A stretch of 6,746 bases of DNA from an uncultured Rhodocyclaceae bacterium (GTDB lineage: Bacteria > Pseudomonadota > Gammaproteobacteria > Burkholderiales > Rhodocyclaceae), in the NCBI GenBank assembly GCA_903930805.1, contig CAIYZZ010000175.1, positions 1 to 6,746 on the forward strand. The letters run 5' to 3'. Of this stretch, positions 1 to 5,845 are shown one piece after another. A program made the translations under genes and the position numbers. How positions within the stretch are numbered: position 1 is the stretch's first letter; each line of letters opens with the position of its first letter. Below the pieces are notes generated by a model. It was not told the DNA's origin. It did no database searches and saw nothing but the letters and a program-made list of their open reading frames with translations.

Positions 1-319
1 CACCGACCAGCGGCACATCAAGGTCAAGTTGGGACAGGCGCTCCTTGATCTTCGGCACGGCGGCGGCGGCCTCACGGGTATTGACAGTAACACGCACGAT
101 CTCCGAACCGGCACGATATAGTTCGGCCACCTGCTGTGCGGTAGCGAAAACGTCTGCAGTATCGGTATTGGTCATCGACTGAACAACCACAGGCGACGGC
201 GCACCGCCAAACGCCGCCCCGCCAACGCCGACTATTGGCGTCGTCCCGCCAATGCCAAGCTTGCCGACCATCACACGGCGCGTCGTTCGGCGCGTCGGGG
301 CTGAAGGGGGGGCAAGCAT
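1..319 (-). CDS. ispG: 4-hydroxy-3-methylbut-2-enyl diphosphate synthase, N-terminal part (cut by left edge)
   Basis: This is the first 106 codons of IspG (GcpE), the cytoplasmic 4Fe-4S enzyme that reductively converts methylerythritol cyclodiphosphate to HMBPP in the MEP isoprenoid pathway. The identification rests on family signatures: [12 protein letters not shown] (residues 14-25), [13 protein letters not shown] (44-56), then [12 protein letters not shown] (70-81) and [13 protein letters not shown] (83-95). The TIM-barrel remainder and the C-terminal cluster-binding cysteines lie outside the window. The ATG at 319-317 overlaps the rodZ stop by one base (TAATG). No good Shine-Dalgarno lies upstream, which suggests translation coupled to rodZ. 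An unusual Gly-rich stretch at about residues 26-42 separates the GIGG and VVVQSM segments, which are nearly adjacent in family members I know. The frame is open throughout, so the insertion does not break the gene. Confidence 0.93.
   Translation of the reverse strand, partial: MLAPPSAPTRRTTRRVMVGKLGIGGTTPIVGVGGAAFGGAPSPVVVQSMTNTDTADVFATAQQVAELYRAGSEIVRVTVNTREAAAAVPKIKERLSQLDLDVPLVG
204..253. repeat. Short CCGCCAA repeats and inverted repeat inside ispG
   Basis: CCGCCAA occurs at 204-210, 219-225 and 246-252, spaced by multiples of three bases (15 and 27). ATTGGCG (234-240) and CGCCAAT (247-253) form a perfect 7-bp inverted repeat with a six-base loop. On the coding strand the repeats encode the successive IGG, VGG and FGG of the unusual Gly-rich stretch of IspG. 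The pattern is compatible with a local duplication. Confidence 0.5.
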
Positions 320-1221
320 TATTCGAGTTTCAAGCGTGCCACATCGGCGCGCGTATAGGGTGCCAGGTCGATCACGCGCTCGCCATAGGTCAGCTTGACC
401 CTCTCTGCATTGCCGACGATGATCTCGAAAGGTGGTCGACCGCTCAACGTCAACTGACTGCCTGCCGGGTTTTCACCACTATGCAGCTTTTGCCCGGTGG
501 TATCGGCTACCTCGAGCCAGGAGCGGCCATTAAAAACGAATAGCAACACGGGGGCAGTATTGGCCACTGGGACCTGCGTTAGCGGCGGAGTCACTGCAGA
601 TTCGCTCGACTGAGAGACTGCGGCAATCGGTGCGGGAGCAGCGTTGGGAGCAATATCCGGCAACTTGCCCTGACGCTCACTGGCCGACGGACCGGTGGCC
701 GGTTTGGTCACGGAGGGCCCAAAAAAATGCCACAAACCCAGCAACACGGCAGCAAAACTGACAACGATAACAACGGATACTGCCGGGGTATATCGCTGGA
801 ACTCACCGGCTTCGCTGGCGGTTCCCATGTTTTCTGGTGGCCGCACATCTGCTGGAGCAATCGGGGAGCGCTCATCGAGCATGCGGAGCAGACCCTCGGG
901 GTCAAGCTTAAGAAATCTTGCGTAGCTGCGCACAAAACCACGCACGATGGTGTTACCGGGCAAGGCCGCATAGTTGTCAGCCTCGAGCAATTCTATTTGT
1001 CGCTGGCTGAACTTGAGTGTCTGGGCGACATCGGCAGCCGACAAGTTCGCCGCCACGCGTGCAGCACGCAATTTCTGGCCGACGGTCGTCAATCCAATGG
1101 CAGCAGCGGGCACATCCGCCGCGCTGACTGCCGACTCTTCAGCGCCGACCTCAATATCGGCCACAATGTCGGCCTCAGCGCGCTCATTCATCTCGGCATC
1201 AACCGGCAATACCTCGCTCAA
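319..1221 (-). CDS. rodZ: RodZ-type cytoskeletal/cell-shape protein (HTH - TM - DUF4115)
   Basis: The 300-residue protein has the RodZ architecture. An acidic, Ala-rich leader (1-44) is followed by a cytoplasmic helix-turn-helix domain (about 45-115, with [15 protein letters not shown] and the signature [19 protein letters not shown] at 86-104). A single transmembrane helix spans about 146-168 ([20 protein letters not shown]). A Pro/Ala/Ser-rich periplasmic linker (about 170-222) leads to a C-terminal DUF4115 beta domain (about 225-298, with [16 protein letters not shown]). RodZ is known to anchor MreB to the inner membrane and organise lateral wall synthesis; that role is inferred from the family. 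The start is TTG at 1221-1219, supported by GGAG seven bases upstream and by the overlap with the pilW stop. An ATG at codon 11 (1191-1189) lacks a well-placed ribosome binding site. Its position between pilW and ispG is typical. Confidence 0.92.
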   Translation of the reverse strand: MSEVLPVDAEMNERAEADIVADIEVGAEESAVSAADVPAAAIGLTTVGQKLRAARVAANLSAADVAQTLKFSQRQIELLEADNYAALPGNTIVRGFVRSYARFLKLDPEGLLRMLDERSPIAPADVRPPENMGTASEAGEFQRYTPAVSVVIVVSFAAVLLGLWHFFGPSVTKPATGPSASERQGKLPDIAPNAAPAPIAAVSQSSESAVTPPLTQVPVANTAPVLLFVFNGRSWLEVADTTGQKLHSGENPAGSQLTLSGRPPFEIIVGNAERVKLTYGERVIDLAPYTRADVARLKLE

Positions 1222-2015
1222 TCAAATTCTCCGCGCGACAGTTTTTGATGCTCGGGTGAATCACGATACTTGCGGCGCAAGATACCGGTCATGCGCGCCT
1301 CGCCCTCACGATCACCAAGCTTGTGTTCGACGCGCAGGGCAAGCCAGGAAGACTCCGCTGTCGGTTCGATCACTACATGCAGATCCTTCAGCTTCTGGCG
1401 AGCATCAAGCAGCCGGTTGGACCGATAGGCAATGTCAGCCAACCAATAGAGCGCAGAGACGTTGGCGCGATCCAGACGTAACGCGCGGGAAAGATAGTCC
1501 TCGGCCTGAGCGTCCTCCTTGATCAGCAGGGAGCAAACACCGGCGTTGGTAAGTGCCCTGCCGGGTGCCTGATACAGAGGATTGCCGACGGACATCCTGA
1601 AGTAGGGAATGGATTCTTTTGCCCTGCCCGACTGACAGAGAAACCAGCCGTAATCATTGTTGATTTCGGGATCACCGGAAGCGAGCTGCAAGGCCTGATG
1701 AAAACTCTGTTCAGCCAGTTCATTCCTGCGCAGGGCCATGTAGACCAAACCCATCAGATTGTGGGCGGGTGCGTAGCCGCTCTCCGCATCGGCCGCCACG
1801 CGTGCCTCCTCGAGTGCAACCTCATAGCGCCCCTCCAGCAGATAAAGCCTGCCGAGTTCGGTGTGCACCTTCGCCCGCTGCCGGACGTCACTGTTACTTG
1901 TCTGGCGCGAGACAGCCTGCTCGACATTCCCCGTACCGGAATCCCTGGGACCTGAACTGACGCAACCCATCAACAAGCTCAGCAAGATGATTGGCAACAG
2001 CGACAATTTACGCAT
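1218..2015 (-). CDS. pilW: Type IV pilus biogenesis/stability lipoprotein PilW (PilF pilotin family)
   Basis: This 265-residue TPR lipoprotein matches the PilW/PilF family, which escorts the PilQ secretin to the outer membrane and stabilises it for type IV pilus assembly. A signal peptide ([18 protein letters not shown]) ends in the lipobox LMGC with Cys18 as the lipidation site; Val at +2 fits outer-membrane sorting. TPR-like repeats run from about residue 50 to 230 (for example AKVHTELGRLYLLEGRYEVA, then APAHNLMGLVYMALRRNELA, then PEINNDYGWFLCQSGRAKES). Cys127 and Cys161 sit in adjacent repeats and could form a disulphide (inference). A GTG lies directly before the chosen ATG. With GGAGG at 2026-2030, spacing is 7 bases to GTG (2018) and 10 to ATG (2015), so either may be used. 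It overlaps the rlmN stop by 1 base (ATG) or 4 bases (GTG), and its own stop overlaps rodZ. Confidence 0.9.
   Translation of the reverse strand: MRKLSLLPIILLSLLMGCVSSGPRDSGTGNVEQAVSRQTSNSDVRQRAKVHTELGRLYLLEGRYEVALEEARVAADAESGYAPAHNLMGLVYMALRRNELAEQSFHQALQLASGDPEINNDYGWFLCQSGRAKESIPYFRMSVGNPLYQAPGRALTNAGVCSLLIKEDAQAEDYLSRALRLDRANVSALYWLADIAYRSNRLLDARQKLKDLHVVIEPTAESSWLALRVEHKLGDREGEARMTGILRRKYRDSPEHQKLSRGEFD
1229..1232 (-). promoter_or_regulatory. Ribosome binding site deciding the TTG start of rodZ
   Basis: On the minus strand GGAG lies seven bases before TTG (1221-1219), inside the last codons of pilW. The alternative ATG at 1191-1189 has only a GAGG about 20 bases away, too far for normal use. 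This supports TTG as the start and gives a TTGA overlap with the pilW stop. Confidence 0.6.
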
Positions 2016-3175
2016 CACGCATGAACCTCCAGCGAAGTAGATGTAGCTTCCCGACGTACTTCAAACTTGACAGACTGTCCCTGCAGCGCTTGCACCGTCT
2101 GACGGCTGGACCTGTCCCTCACCTGACCCGCCAATTGCCCACAGGCAGCATCGATATCGCCACCACGCGTCTTGCGCACCGTGGCAACCACGTCAGCGTT
2201 GATCAATATTTCCTGGAACAGGCGCACCCGTTCCGCCGCCGGCCGGCGATAGTCCGAGCCGGGGAAAGGATTGAACGGAATCAGGTTGAACTTACAGGGA
2301 ATCTTGCGCGTCAGCGCCAGCAAGGCATGGGCATCGGCATCACTGTCGTTGATGCCAGCGAGCAATACGTATTCGAAAGTTATGAAATCGCGCGGTGCGC
2401 TTTCTAGATAACGCCGGCAGGCCGCCATCAGTTCGCGCAGCGGATATTTGCGATTGATCGGCACCAGTTCGTCGCGCAACGCGTCAGTCGCTGCGTGCAG
2501 CGAAACAGCCAGTGCCACCGGCACACTCTCACGCAGGCGATCGATGGCCGGCACCAGGCCGGCGGTCGATACCGTGACACGACGGCGCGAGAGGCCGTAG
2601 GCATTGTCGTCAAGCATCAGGCGCAGAGCTGCCGTGACATTGTCGAAATTGGCCAAGGGCTCGCCCATGCCCATCATCACGACATTGCTGATGACGCGTT
2701 CGCCGGAATCACCCACCCCGGGCTGTTTCACCGCGCCCAACATGCGGTTGGCGTGCCAGAGCTGGCCGATGATCTCGGCAGTCGTCAGGTTACGATTGAA
2801 ACCCTGTTTGCCGGTCGAACAGAACGAGCACTCGAGCGCGCAGCCCACCTGGCTCGAAATGCACAGGGTGCCGCGATTGGTTTCGGGAATGAACACCGTC
2901 TCAATGGCATTGCCGGCCTCGCCATCCACGCCCAATAACCACTTGCGCGTACCGTCGGTGGCGATTGAATCGCGCACCGGTAAGGGACCACGGATTTCAG
3001 CCTGTTCTACCAATTTGCTGCGCAAAGACTTGGCCACATCGGTCATCTGCTCAAAATCATCGACCCCGAAACGGTGGATCCAGCGCGCGACCTGACGCGC
3101 ACGAAAGGGCTTTTCGCCCTGTTGTGCAAACCAGGCCGTCAGGCCGTCGACATCGAAATCGAGCAGATTGACCAT
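2015..3175 (-). CDS. rlmN: Dual-specificity 23S rRNA/tRNA adenine-C2 methyltransferase RlmN (radical SAM)
   Basis: RlmN methylates C2 of A2503 in 23S rRNA and of A37 in some tRNAs by a radical-SAM mechanism that uses a methyl-cysteine intermediate. The 386-residue length matches the family. The radical-SAM cluster motif CxxxCxxC is Cys112, Cys116 and Cys119 (CALECSFC). Cys105 lies seven residues upstream of it, as Cys118 does in E. coli. The methyl-carrying catalytic cysteine is Cys345 in [18 protein letters not shown], equivalent to E. coli Cys355. The SAM-binding GMGEPL is at 169-174, and [17 protein letters not shown] (296-312) is also typical. All catalytic residues are present, so the enzyme should be active. 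The ATG at 3175-3173 lies nine bases after the ndk stop and lacks a clear Shine-Dalgarno. A weak AT-rich palindrome sits at that junction. Confidence 0.97.
   Translation of the reverse strand: MVNLLDFDVDGLTAWFAQQGEKPFRARQVARWIHRFGVDDFEQMTDVAKSLRSKLVEQAEIRGPLPVRDSIATDGTRKWLLGVDGEAGNAIETVFIPETNRGTLCISSQVGCALECSFCSTGKQGFNRNLTTAEIIGQLWHANRMLGAVKQPGVGDSGERVISNVVMMGMGEPLANFDNVTAALRLMLDDNAYGLSRRRVTVSTAGLVPAIDRLRESVPVALAVSLHAATDALRDELVPINRKYPLRELMAACRRYLESAPRDFITFEYVLLAGINDSDADAHALLALTRKIPCKFNLIPFNPFPGSDYRRPAAERVRLFQEILINADVVATVRKTRGGDIDAACGQLAGQVRDRSSRQTVQALQGQSVKFEVRREATSTSLEVHA
2026..2030 (-). promoter_or_regulatory. Strong Shine-Dalgarno of pilW inside the end of rlmN
   Basis: A perfect GGAGG on the minus strand lies within the last codons of rlmN, 7 bases from GTG 2018-2016 and 10 from ATG 2015-2013. 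It is the best ribosome binding site of the left gene block and suggests pilW can recruit ribosomes itself, unlike ispG, whose start overlaps the preceding stop without such a site. Confidence 0.6.
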
Positions 3176-3180
3176 CGGAG

Positions 3181-3195
3181 ACGTTTAGAAAACGT
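3181..3195. repeat. Short AT-rich palindrome at the ndk-rlmN junction
   Basis: ACGTTT (3181-3186) and AAACGT (3190-3195) are perfect complements around a three-base loop that overlaps the ndk stop codon. It lies just upstream of the rlmN start, where no clear Shine-Dalgarno is present. The stem is only six, largely A/T, pairs and may be chance. Confidence 0.3.
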
Positions 3196-3616
3196 TCAGC
3201 GCCGGGAAGAAATAAGCGATCTCGACCTTGGCGGTATCCGCAGCGTCCGAGCCATGCACCGCATTGGCATCAATGCTGTCGGCAAAGTCGGCGCGAATCG
3301 TGCCCTTGTCAGCCTTCTTCGGGTCGGTGGCGCCCATCAGTTCGCGGTTTTTGGCAATGGCGTTTTCGCCTTCGAGCACCTGGATCATCACCGGGCCGGA
3401 AGACATGAACTTCACCAGATCCTTGAAGAAGGGTCGCTCCTTGTGCACGGCATAGAAGCCACCGGCTTCGCGCTCGGAGAGCCAGGCCATGCGGGAAGCA
3501 ACAATTTTGAGACCGTTGGTCTCAAAGCGGGAATAGATTTTGCCGATCACGTTCTTGGCGACGGCATCGGGTTTGATGATCGACAGGGTGCGCTCAGTTG
3601 CCATTGTTGCAGCCAT
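3185..3616 (-). CDS. ndk: Nucleoside diphosphate kinase
   Basis: NDK transfers the gamma phosphate from NTPs to NDPs through a phosphohistidine and balances cytoplasmic NTP/dNTP pools. The sequence carries the family hallmarks: [17 protein letters not shown] (9-25, with Lys16), [15 protein letters not shown] (61-75), [17 protein letters not shown] (95-111) and the active-site NAVHGSDA (118-125) with catalytic His121. The visible start gives 143 residues. The canonical family N-terminus aligns with Met5 (ATG at 3604-3602), but only the upstream ATG (3616-3614) has a good ribosome binding site, GGAG six bases away. I therefore keep the upstream start, which adds MAAT. The C-terminus ends at LNVF, slightly short of some homologues. 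ndk appears to head the rlmN-pilW-rodZ-ispG block, because a terminator separates it from the TRAP operon upstream. Confidence 0.97.
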   Translation of the reverse strand: MAATMATERTLSIIKPDAVAKNVIGKIYSRFETNGLKIVASRMAWLSEREAGGFYAVHKERPFFKDLVKFMSSGPVMIQVLEGENAIAKNRELMGATDPKKADKGTIRADFADSIDANAVHGSDAADTAKVEIAYFFPALNVF

Positions 3617-3622
3617 GCTTTT

Positions 3623-3626
3623 CTCC
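3623..3626 (-). promoter_or_regulatory. Ribosome binding site deciding the ndk start
   Basis: GGAG on the minus strand lies six bases before ATG 3616-3614. The second ATG, four codons later at 3604-3602, has no purine-rich site in front of it. This favours the longer protein even though homologues usually start at the second position. Confidence 0.6.
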
Positions 3627-3658
3627 AGCAGATTGATAAGTAAAACAAAGGGCTGCGG

Positions 3659-3664
3659 ATTTTA
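3659..3664 (-). promoter_or_regulatory. Possible -10 element of an ndk promoter
   Basis: Between the TRAP terminator and ndk, the minus strand reads TAAAAT about 45 bases before the ndk start, a fair sigma-70 -10 box. No convincing -35 hexamer lies 16-18 bases upstream; a TTGTCG is present but 23 bases away. A promoter is expected here because the terminator isolates ndk from upstream transcription, but this placement is tentative. Confidence 0.25.
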
Positions 3665-3699
3665 TCCCAGTTTGCCAGCCCTACCGCCGACAACGGACG

Positions 3700-3736
3700 A
3701 AAAAAAGCCCGGCCATGGTTCGCATAGCCGGGCTTT
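3700..3736 (-). terminator. Rho-independent terminator of the dctPQM operon
   Basis: A perfect 10-bp inverted repeat (AAAGCCCGGC at 3704-3713 and GCCGGGCTTT at 3727-3736) encloses a 13-base loop. On the minus strand the stem runs into an uninterrupted seven-T run (complement of 3700-3706). It begins about 15 bases after the dctM stop, so it terminates the TRAP transcript ahead of ndk. On the plus strand the stem is followed by GGGG, so it is unlikely to work in that direction. Confidence 0.88.
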
Positions 3737-3751
3737 GGGGATCAGGACGCT

Positions 3752-5038
3752 TCAGGAAATCATGCCCAAAGTTCGCGGCAGCCACAGTGACAGCGGCGAC
3801 CAATAAGTCACGACCACCAGGAACACCAGCATGGTCAGTAGCCACGGCCAGACGGCGATGGTCAGCTCGGTAATGCCCATCTTGGTGATACCGGAAGCGA
3901 CATAAAGATTCAGGCCGACCGGCGGATGGCACATGCCGACTTCCATGTTCACCACCATGATGATGCCGAAATGCACCGGATCGATACCGAGCTTCATGGC
4001 GATGGGGAACAGGATCGGCGCTAGGATCAGCACAATCGAACTCGGCTCCATGAAGTTGCCCGCCATCAGCAACAGGAAGTTGGCAATCAGCAGAAAGCCA
4101 ATCATGCCCACTCCCGTACCGATCATCCAGTTCGCCATCTCCTGCGGAATATTCTCGTGCGTCATCAGGAAGGAGAACAAGACCGCGTTCGTAATGATGT
4201 AAAGCAGCATCGCGCTCATGTTGGCCGACGAAAGCAGCACGCGCGGTACATCCCTCATTCCCATGTCCTTATAGACGAAAACGGCAACGAAGAAGGCATA
4301 CACCGCACTCATCGCGGCAGCCTCGGTCGGCGTGAAGATGCCGGTATAGATACCGCCCATCACGACGACAATCAGGAACAGGCCCCAGGCCGATTCACGG
4401 AAAGCCTTGAGGCGCTCGCTAAAAGATGCCTTGGGCTGGCGCGGATAATCGAATTTTCGCGCCCGATACCAGGTTGTTAAGCCGAGCATGAAAGCCAGCA
4501 CGATACCGGGTATCACGCCCGCCATGAACAGCGCCCCCACCGAAGTGTTGGTCGATACCGAATACATCACCATCACGATCGAAGGCGGAATCAGGATGCC
4601 CAAGGCCCCCGAAGTGGTGAGGATGCCGGCACCAAACCGGTTGGGGAAACCGGCCTTGAGCATCGCCGGCATCAGAATCGAACCGATCGCCACCACGGTT
4701 GCAGGGCTTGAGCCGGACACCGCCGCGAACAACGCGCAGGCCAGCACGCCCCCCAGACCAAGGCCGCCATACCAGTGGCCAACCATGGCCGTGGCGAACT
4801 TGATCATGCGCCGCGCCACCCCGCCGTGCGTGAGGAAGTTACCCGCAAGGATAAAGAACGGAATTGCCATGATCTCGAACTTCTCGATACCGGTGAACAG
4901 CTTCAACGCCACCGCCTCAACCGGCACCTCTGTCAGGAAAAACAGGAAGGACAGTACCGTGAGGCCAAGCGAAATCGAGATCGGCATGCCGGTGAGCATC
5001 AACACCACCAACAGAATAAAGATGATGACTGTGTTCAT
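3752..5038 (-). CDS. dctM: TRAP transporter large permease DctM
   Basis: The 428-residue, very hydrophobic protein is the large membrane subunit of a TRAP transporter, which forms the Na+-coupled translocation pathway for substrate delivered by DctP. It has about a dozen membrane segments and hallmark DctM motifs: FEIMAIPFFILAGNF (54-68), the loop SGSSPATVVAIGSILMP (108-124), GALGILIPPSIVMVMYS (144-160), GIYTGIFTPTEAAAMSA (229-245), NFMEPSSIVLILAPI (328-342) and VNMEVGMCHPPVGLNLYV (363-380). The sequence resembles the C4-dicarboxylate (malate/fumarate/succinate) branch, but substrate is inferred, not shown. The ATG at 5038-5036 overlaps the dctQ stop by four bases (ATGA), and GGGGAGGG at 5046-5053 is a strong ribosome binding site at suitable spacing. 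It is the last gene of its operon and is followed by a terminator. Confidence 0.95.
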   Translation of the reverse strand: MNTVIIFILLVVLMLTGMPISISLGLTVLSFLFFLTEVPVEAVALKLFTGIEKFEIMAIPFFILAGNFLTHGGVARRMIKFATAMVGHWYGGLGLGGVLACALFAAVSGSSPATVVAIGSILMPAMLKAGFPNRFGAGILTTSGALGILIPPSIVMVMYSVSTNTSVGALFMAGVIPGIVLAFMLGLTTWYRARKFDYPRQPKASFSERLKAFRESAWGLFLIVVVMGGIYTGIFTPTEAAAMSAVYAFFVAVFVYKDMGMRDVPRVLLSSANMSAMLLYIITNAVLFSFLMTHENIPQEMANWMIGTGVGMIGFLLIANFLLLMAGNFMEPSSIVLILAPILFPIAMKLGIDPVHFGIIMVVNMEVGMCHPPVGLNLYVASGITKMGITELTIAVWPWLLTMLVFLVVVTYWSPLSLWLPRTLGMIS

Positions 5039-5787
5039 TGCTGATCCCTCCCCGCTGAACTCTGCGCATTGCGTCGCTCGGTGCCTGGAGGTGGCGGCCC
5101 CTCATTGCGTGCACGACGTTCCTCGTAATTCATGTCATGCGGGTGCAGGTTGTCTTCCATGCTGTAGATCAAATCCTCTTTGCCAGGTTCAATCGATACG
5201 ACCTCATCGAGGCCATCGACGTGGCCATGGTCGTGGTGCGGCAACTCGCCGGTGCGCAAGAAGCCCACCGTTACTTGCAGAAAACGGAAGCACATCAGTG
5301 ATGAGCCAAGCGGAATCGCGGAGTAAACAATCCAGGTCGGCCACTCAAGATCCGGCGTAATTGGCCCCTCGTACAAATCCCCCATTTCCATGCCGAGGAA
5401 TTTGTAAAAGCTGTAATGGGCACCGTTCTCCCAGACAAAGCTTGCACCGAGCGAACCGACGATGCCAGTGAACAGGGCACCCGCCAGCAAACCGACAATG
5501 ATGAACTTGCCGCGATTGTTGTCGGACATGCGATTGATCAGCACGTCGACACCGACGTGGATGCCGGTACGCACCCCATAGGCCGCGCCGAACTTCGCCA
5601 TCCAGACGAACATGATGATGCATAATTCTTGCGCCCAACTAAAGTCCAGGCCGATCAGCCAGTCCTGCACGACGGGAATGGAAAAGCCGGTGGCGTAGCG
5701 GTGCATCACGGAGACAAAGATAATGATCGTCGCCGCGCCCATGAGGAAGGTTATCAACCACTCCTCGAGATGATCGAGAATTTTCAT
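5035..5787 (-). CDS. dctQ: TRAP transporter small permease DctQ
   Basis: This 250-residue protein is the small membrane subunit that pairs with DctM. Four hydrophobic segments are visible at about 11-28, 50-72, 94-118 and 150-172, as in the DctQ family, with a family-typical FSWAQELCIIMFVWMAKFGA (49-68) and RTGIHVGVDVLINRM (73-87). Beyond the last helix a hydrophilic tail of about 70 residues (180-250) contains HHDHGH (184-189), a second LHPHD (214-218), many charged residues and PPPP. This tail is longer than in many DctQ proteins. I chose ATG 5787-5785 because AGGGG (5796-5800) lies eight bases upstream and the protein then begins with the usual MKILDHLEEWLI. An in-frame GTG at 5820 falls inside a hairpin and is unlikely. 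The stop overlaps dctM. Confidence 0.92.
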   Translation of the reverse strand: MKILDHLEEWLITFLMGAATIIIFVSVMHRYATGFSIPVVQDWLIGLDFSWAQELCIIMFVWMAKFGAAYGVRTGIHVGVDVLINRMSDNNRGKFIIVGLLAGALFTGIVGSLGASFVWENGAHYSFYKFLGMEMGDLYEGPITPDLEWPTWIVYSAIPLGSSLMCFRFLQVTVGFLRTGELPHHDHGHVDGLDEVVSIEPGKEDLIYSMEDNLHPHDMNYEERRARNEGPPPPGTERRNAQSSAGRDQQ

Positions 5788-5795
5788 GAAGAATG

Positions 5796-5800
5796 CCCCT
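5796..5800 (-). promoter_or_regulatory. Ribosome binding site deciding the dctQ start
   Basis: AGGGG on the minus strand lies eight bases before ATG 5787-5785. It follows directly after the intergenic hairpin, so the hairpin leaves this site exposed. It supports the 250-residue DctQ over the longer GTG-initiated reading. Confidence 0.55.
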
Positions 5801-5831
5801 GAAAAAGCAGAAGGGGCCACATCGTGGCCCC
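5801..5831 (-). promoter_or_regulatory. Intergenic hairpin between dctP and dctQ (likely partial terminator or mRNA stabiliser)
   Basis: A perfect 8-bp GC-rich inverted repeat (GGGGCCAC at 5813-5820, GTGGCCCC at 5824-5831) has a three-base loop. On the minus strand the stem is followed by TTCTGCTTTTTC, an interrupted U-rich tract. It starts about 14 bases after the dctP stop. Solute-binding proteins are commonly needed in excess over their permeases, and a hairpin here could attenuate read-through or protect the dctP mRNA 3' end. Which of these it does cannot be read from sequence. Confidence 0.65.
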
Positions 5832-5845
5832 CATAGTTTCTTGCC

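Noticed and set aside
727..1248. Plus-strand open frame of about 173 codons
   Set aside because: It is antisense to rodZ, and the minus strand gives a full HTH, membrane helix and DUF4115 protein there.
3074..3643. Plus-strand open frame of about 189 codons across rlmN and ndk
   Set aside because: It is antisense to the ends of two well-identified genes and their junction, has no recognisable family features, and is explained by the high GC content.
3704..3736. Terminator acting on both strands
   Set aside because: On the plus strand the stem is followed by GGGG rather than a T run, and there is no plus-strand gene to end there.
4488..5360. Long open frame of about 290 codons on the plus strand
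   Set aside because: It lies antisense to dctM and dctQ, whose family motifs are unmistakable. Its translation has no recognisable domain and low-complexity Thr/Ile/Arg composition typical of a shadow frame.
5788..5820. Upstream GTG start that would lengthen DctQ by 11 residues
   Set aside because: The GTG lies inside the stem of the dctP-dctQ hairpin and has no ribosome binding site, while the ATG at 5787 has AGGGG eight bases upstream and gives the usual N-terminus.
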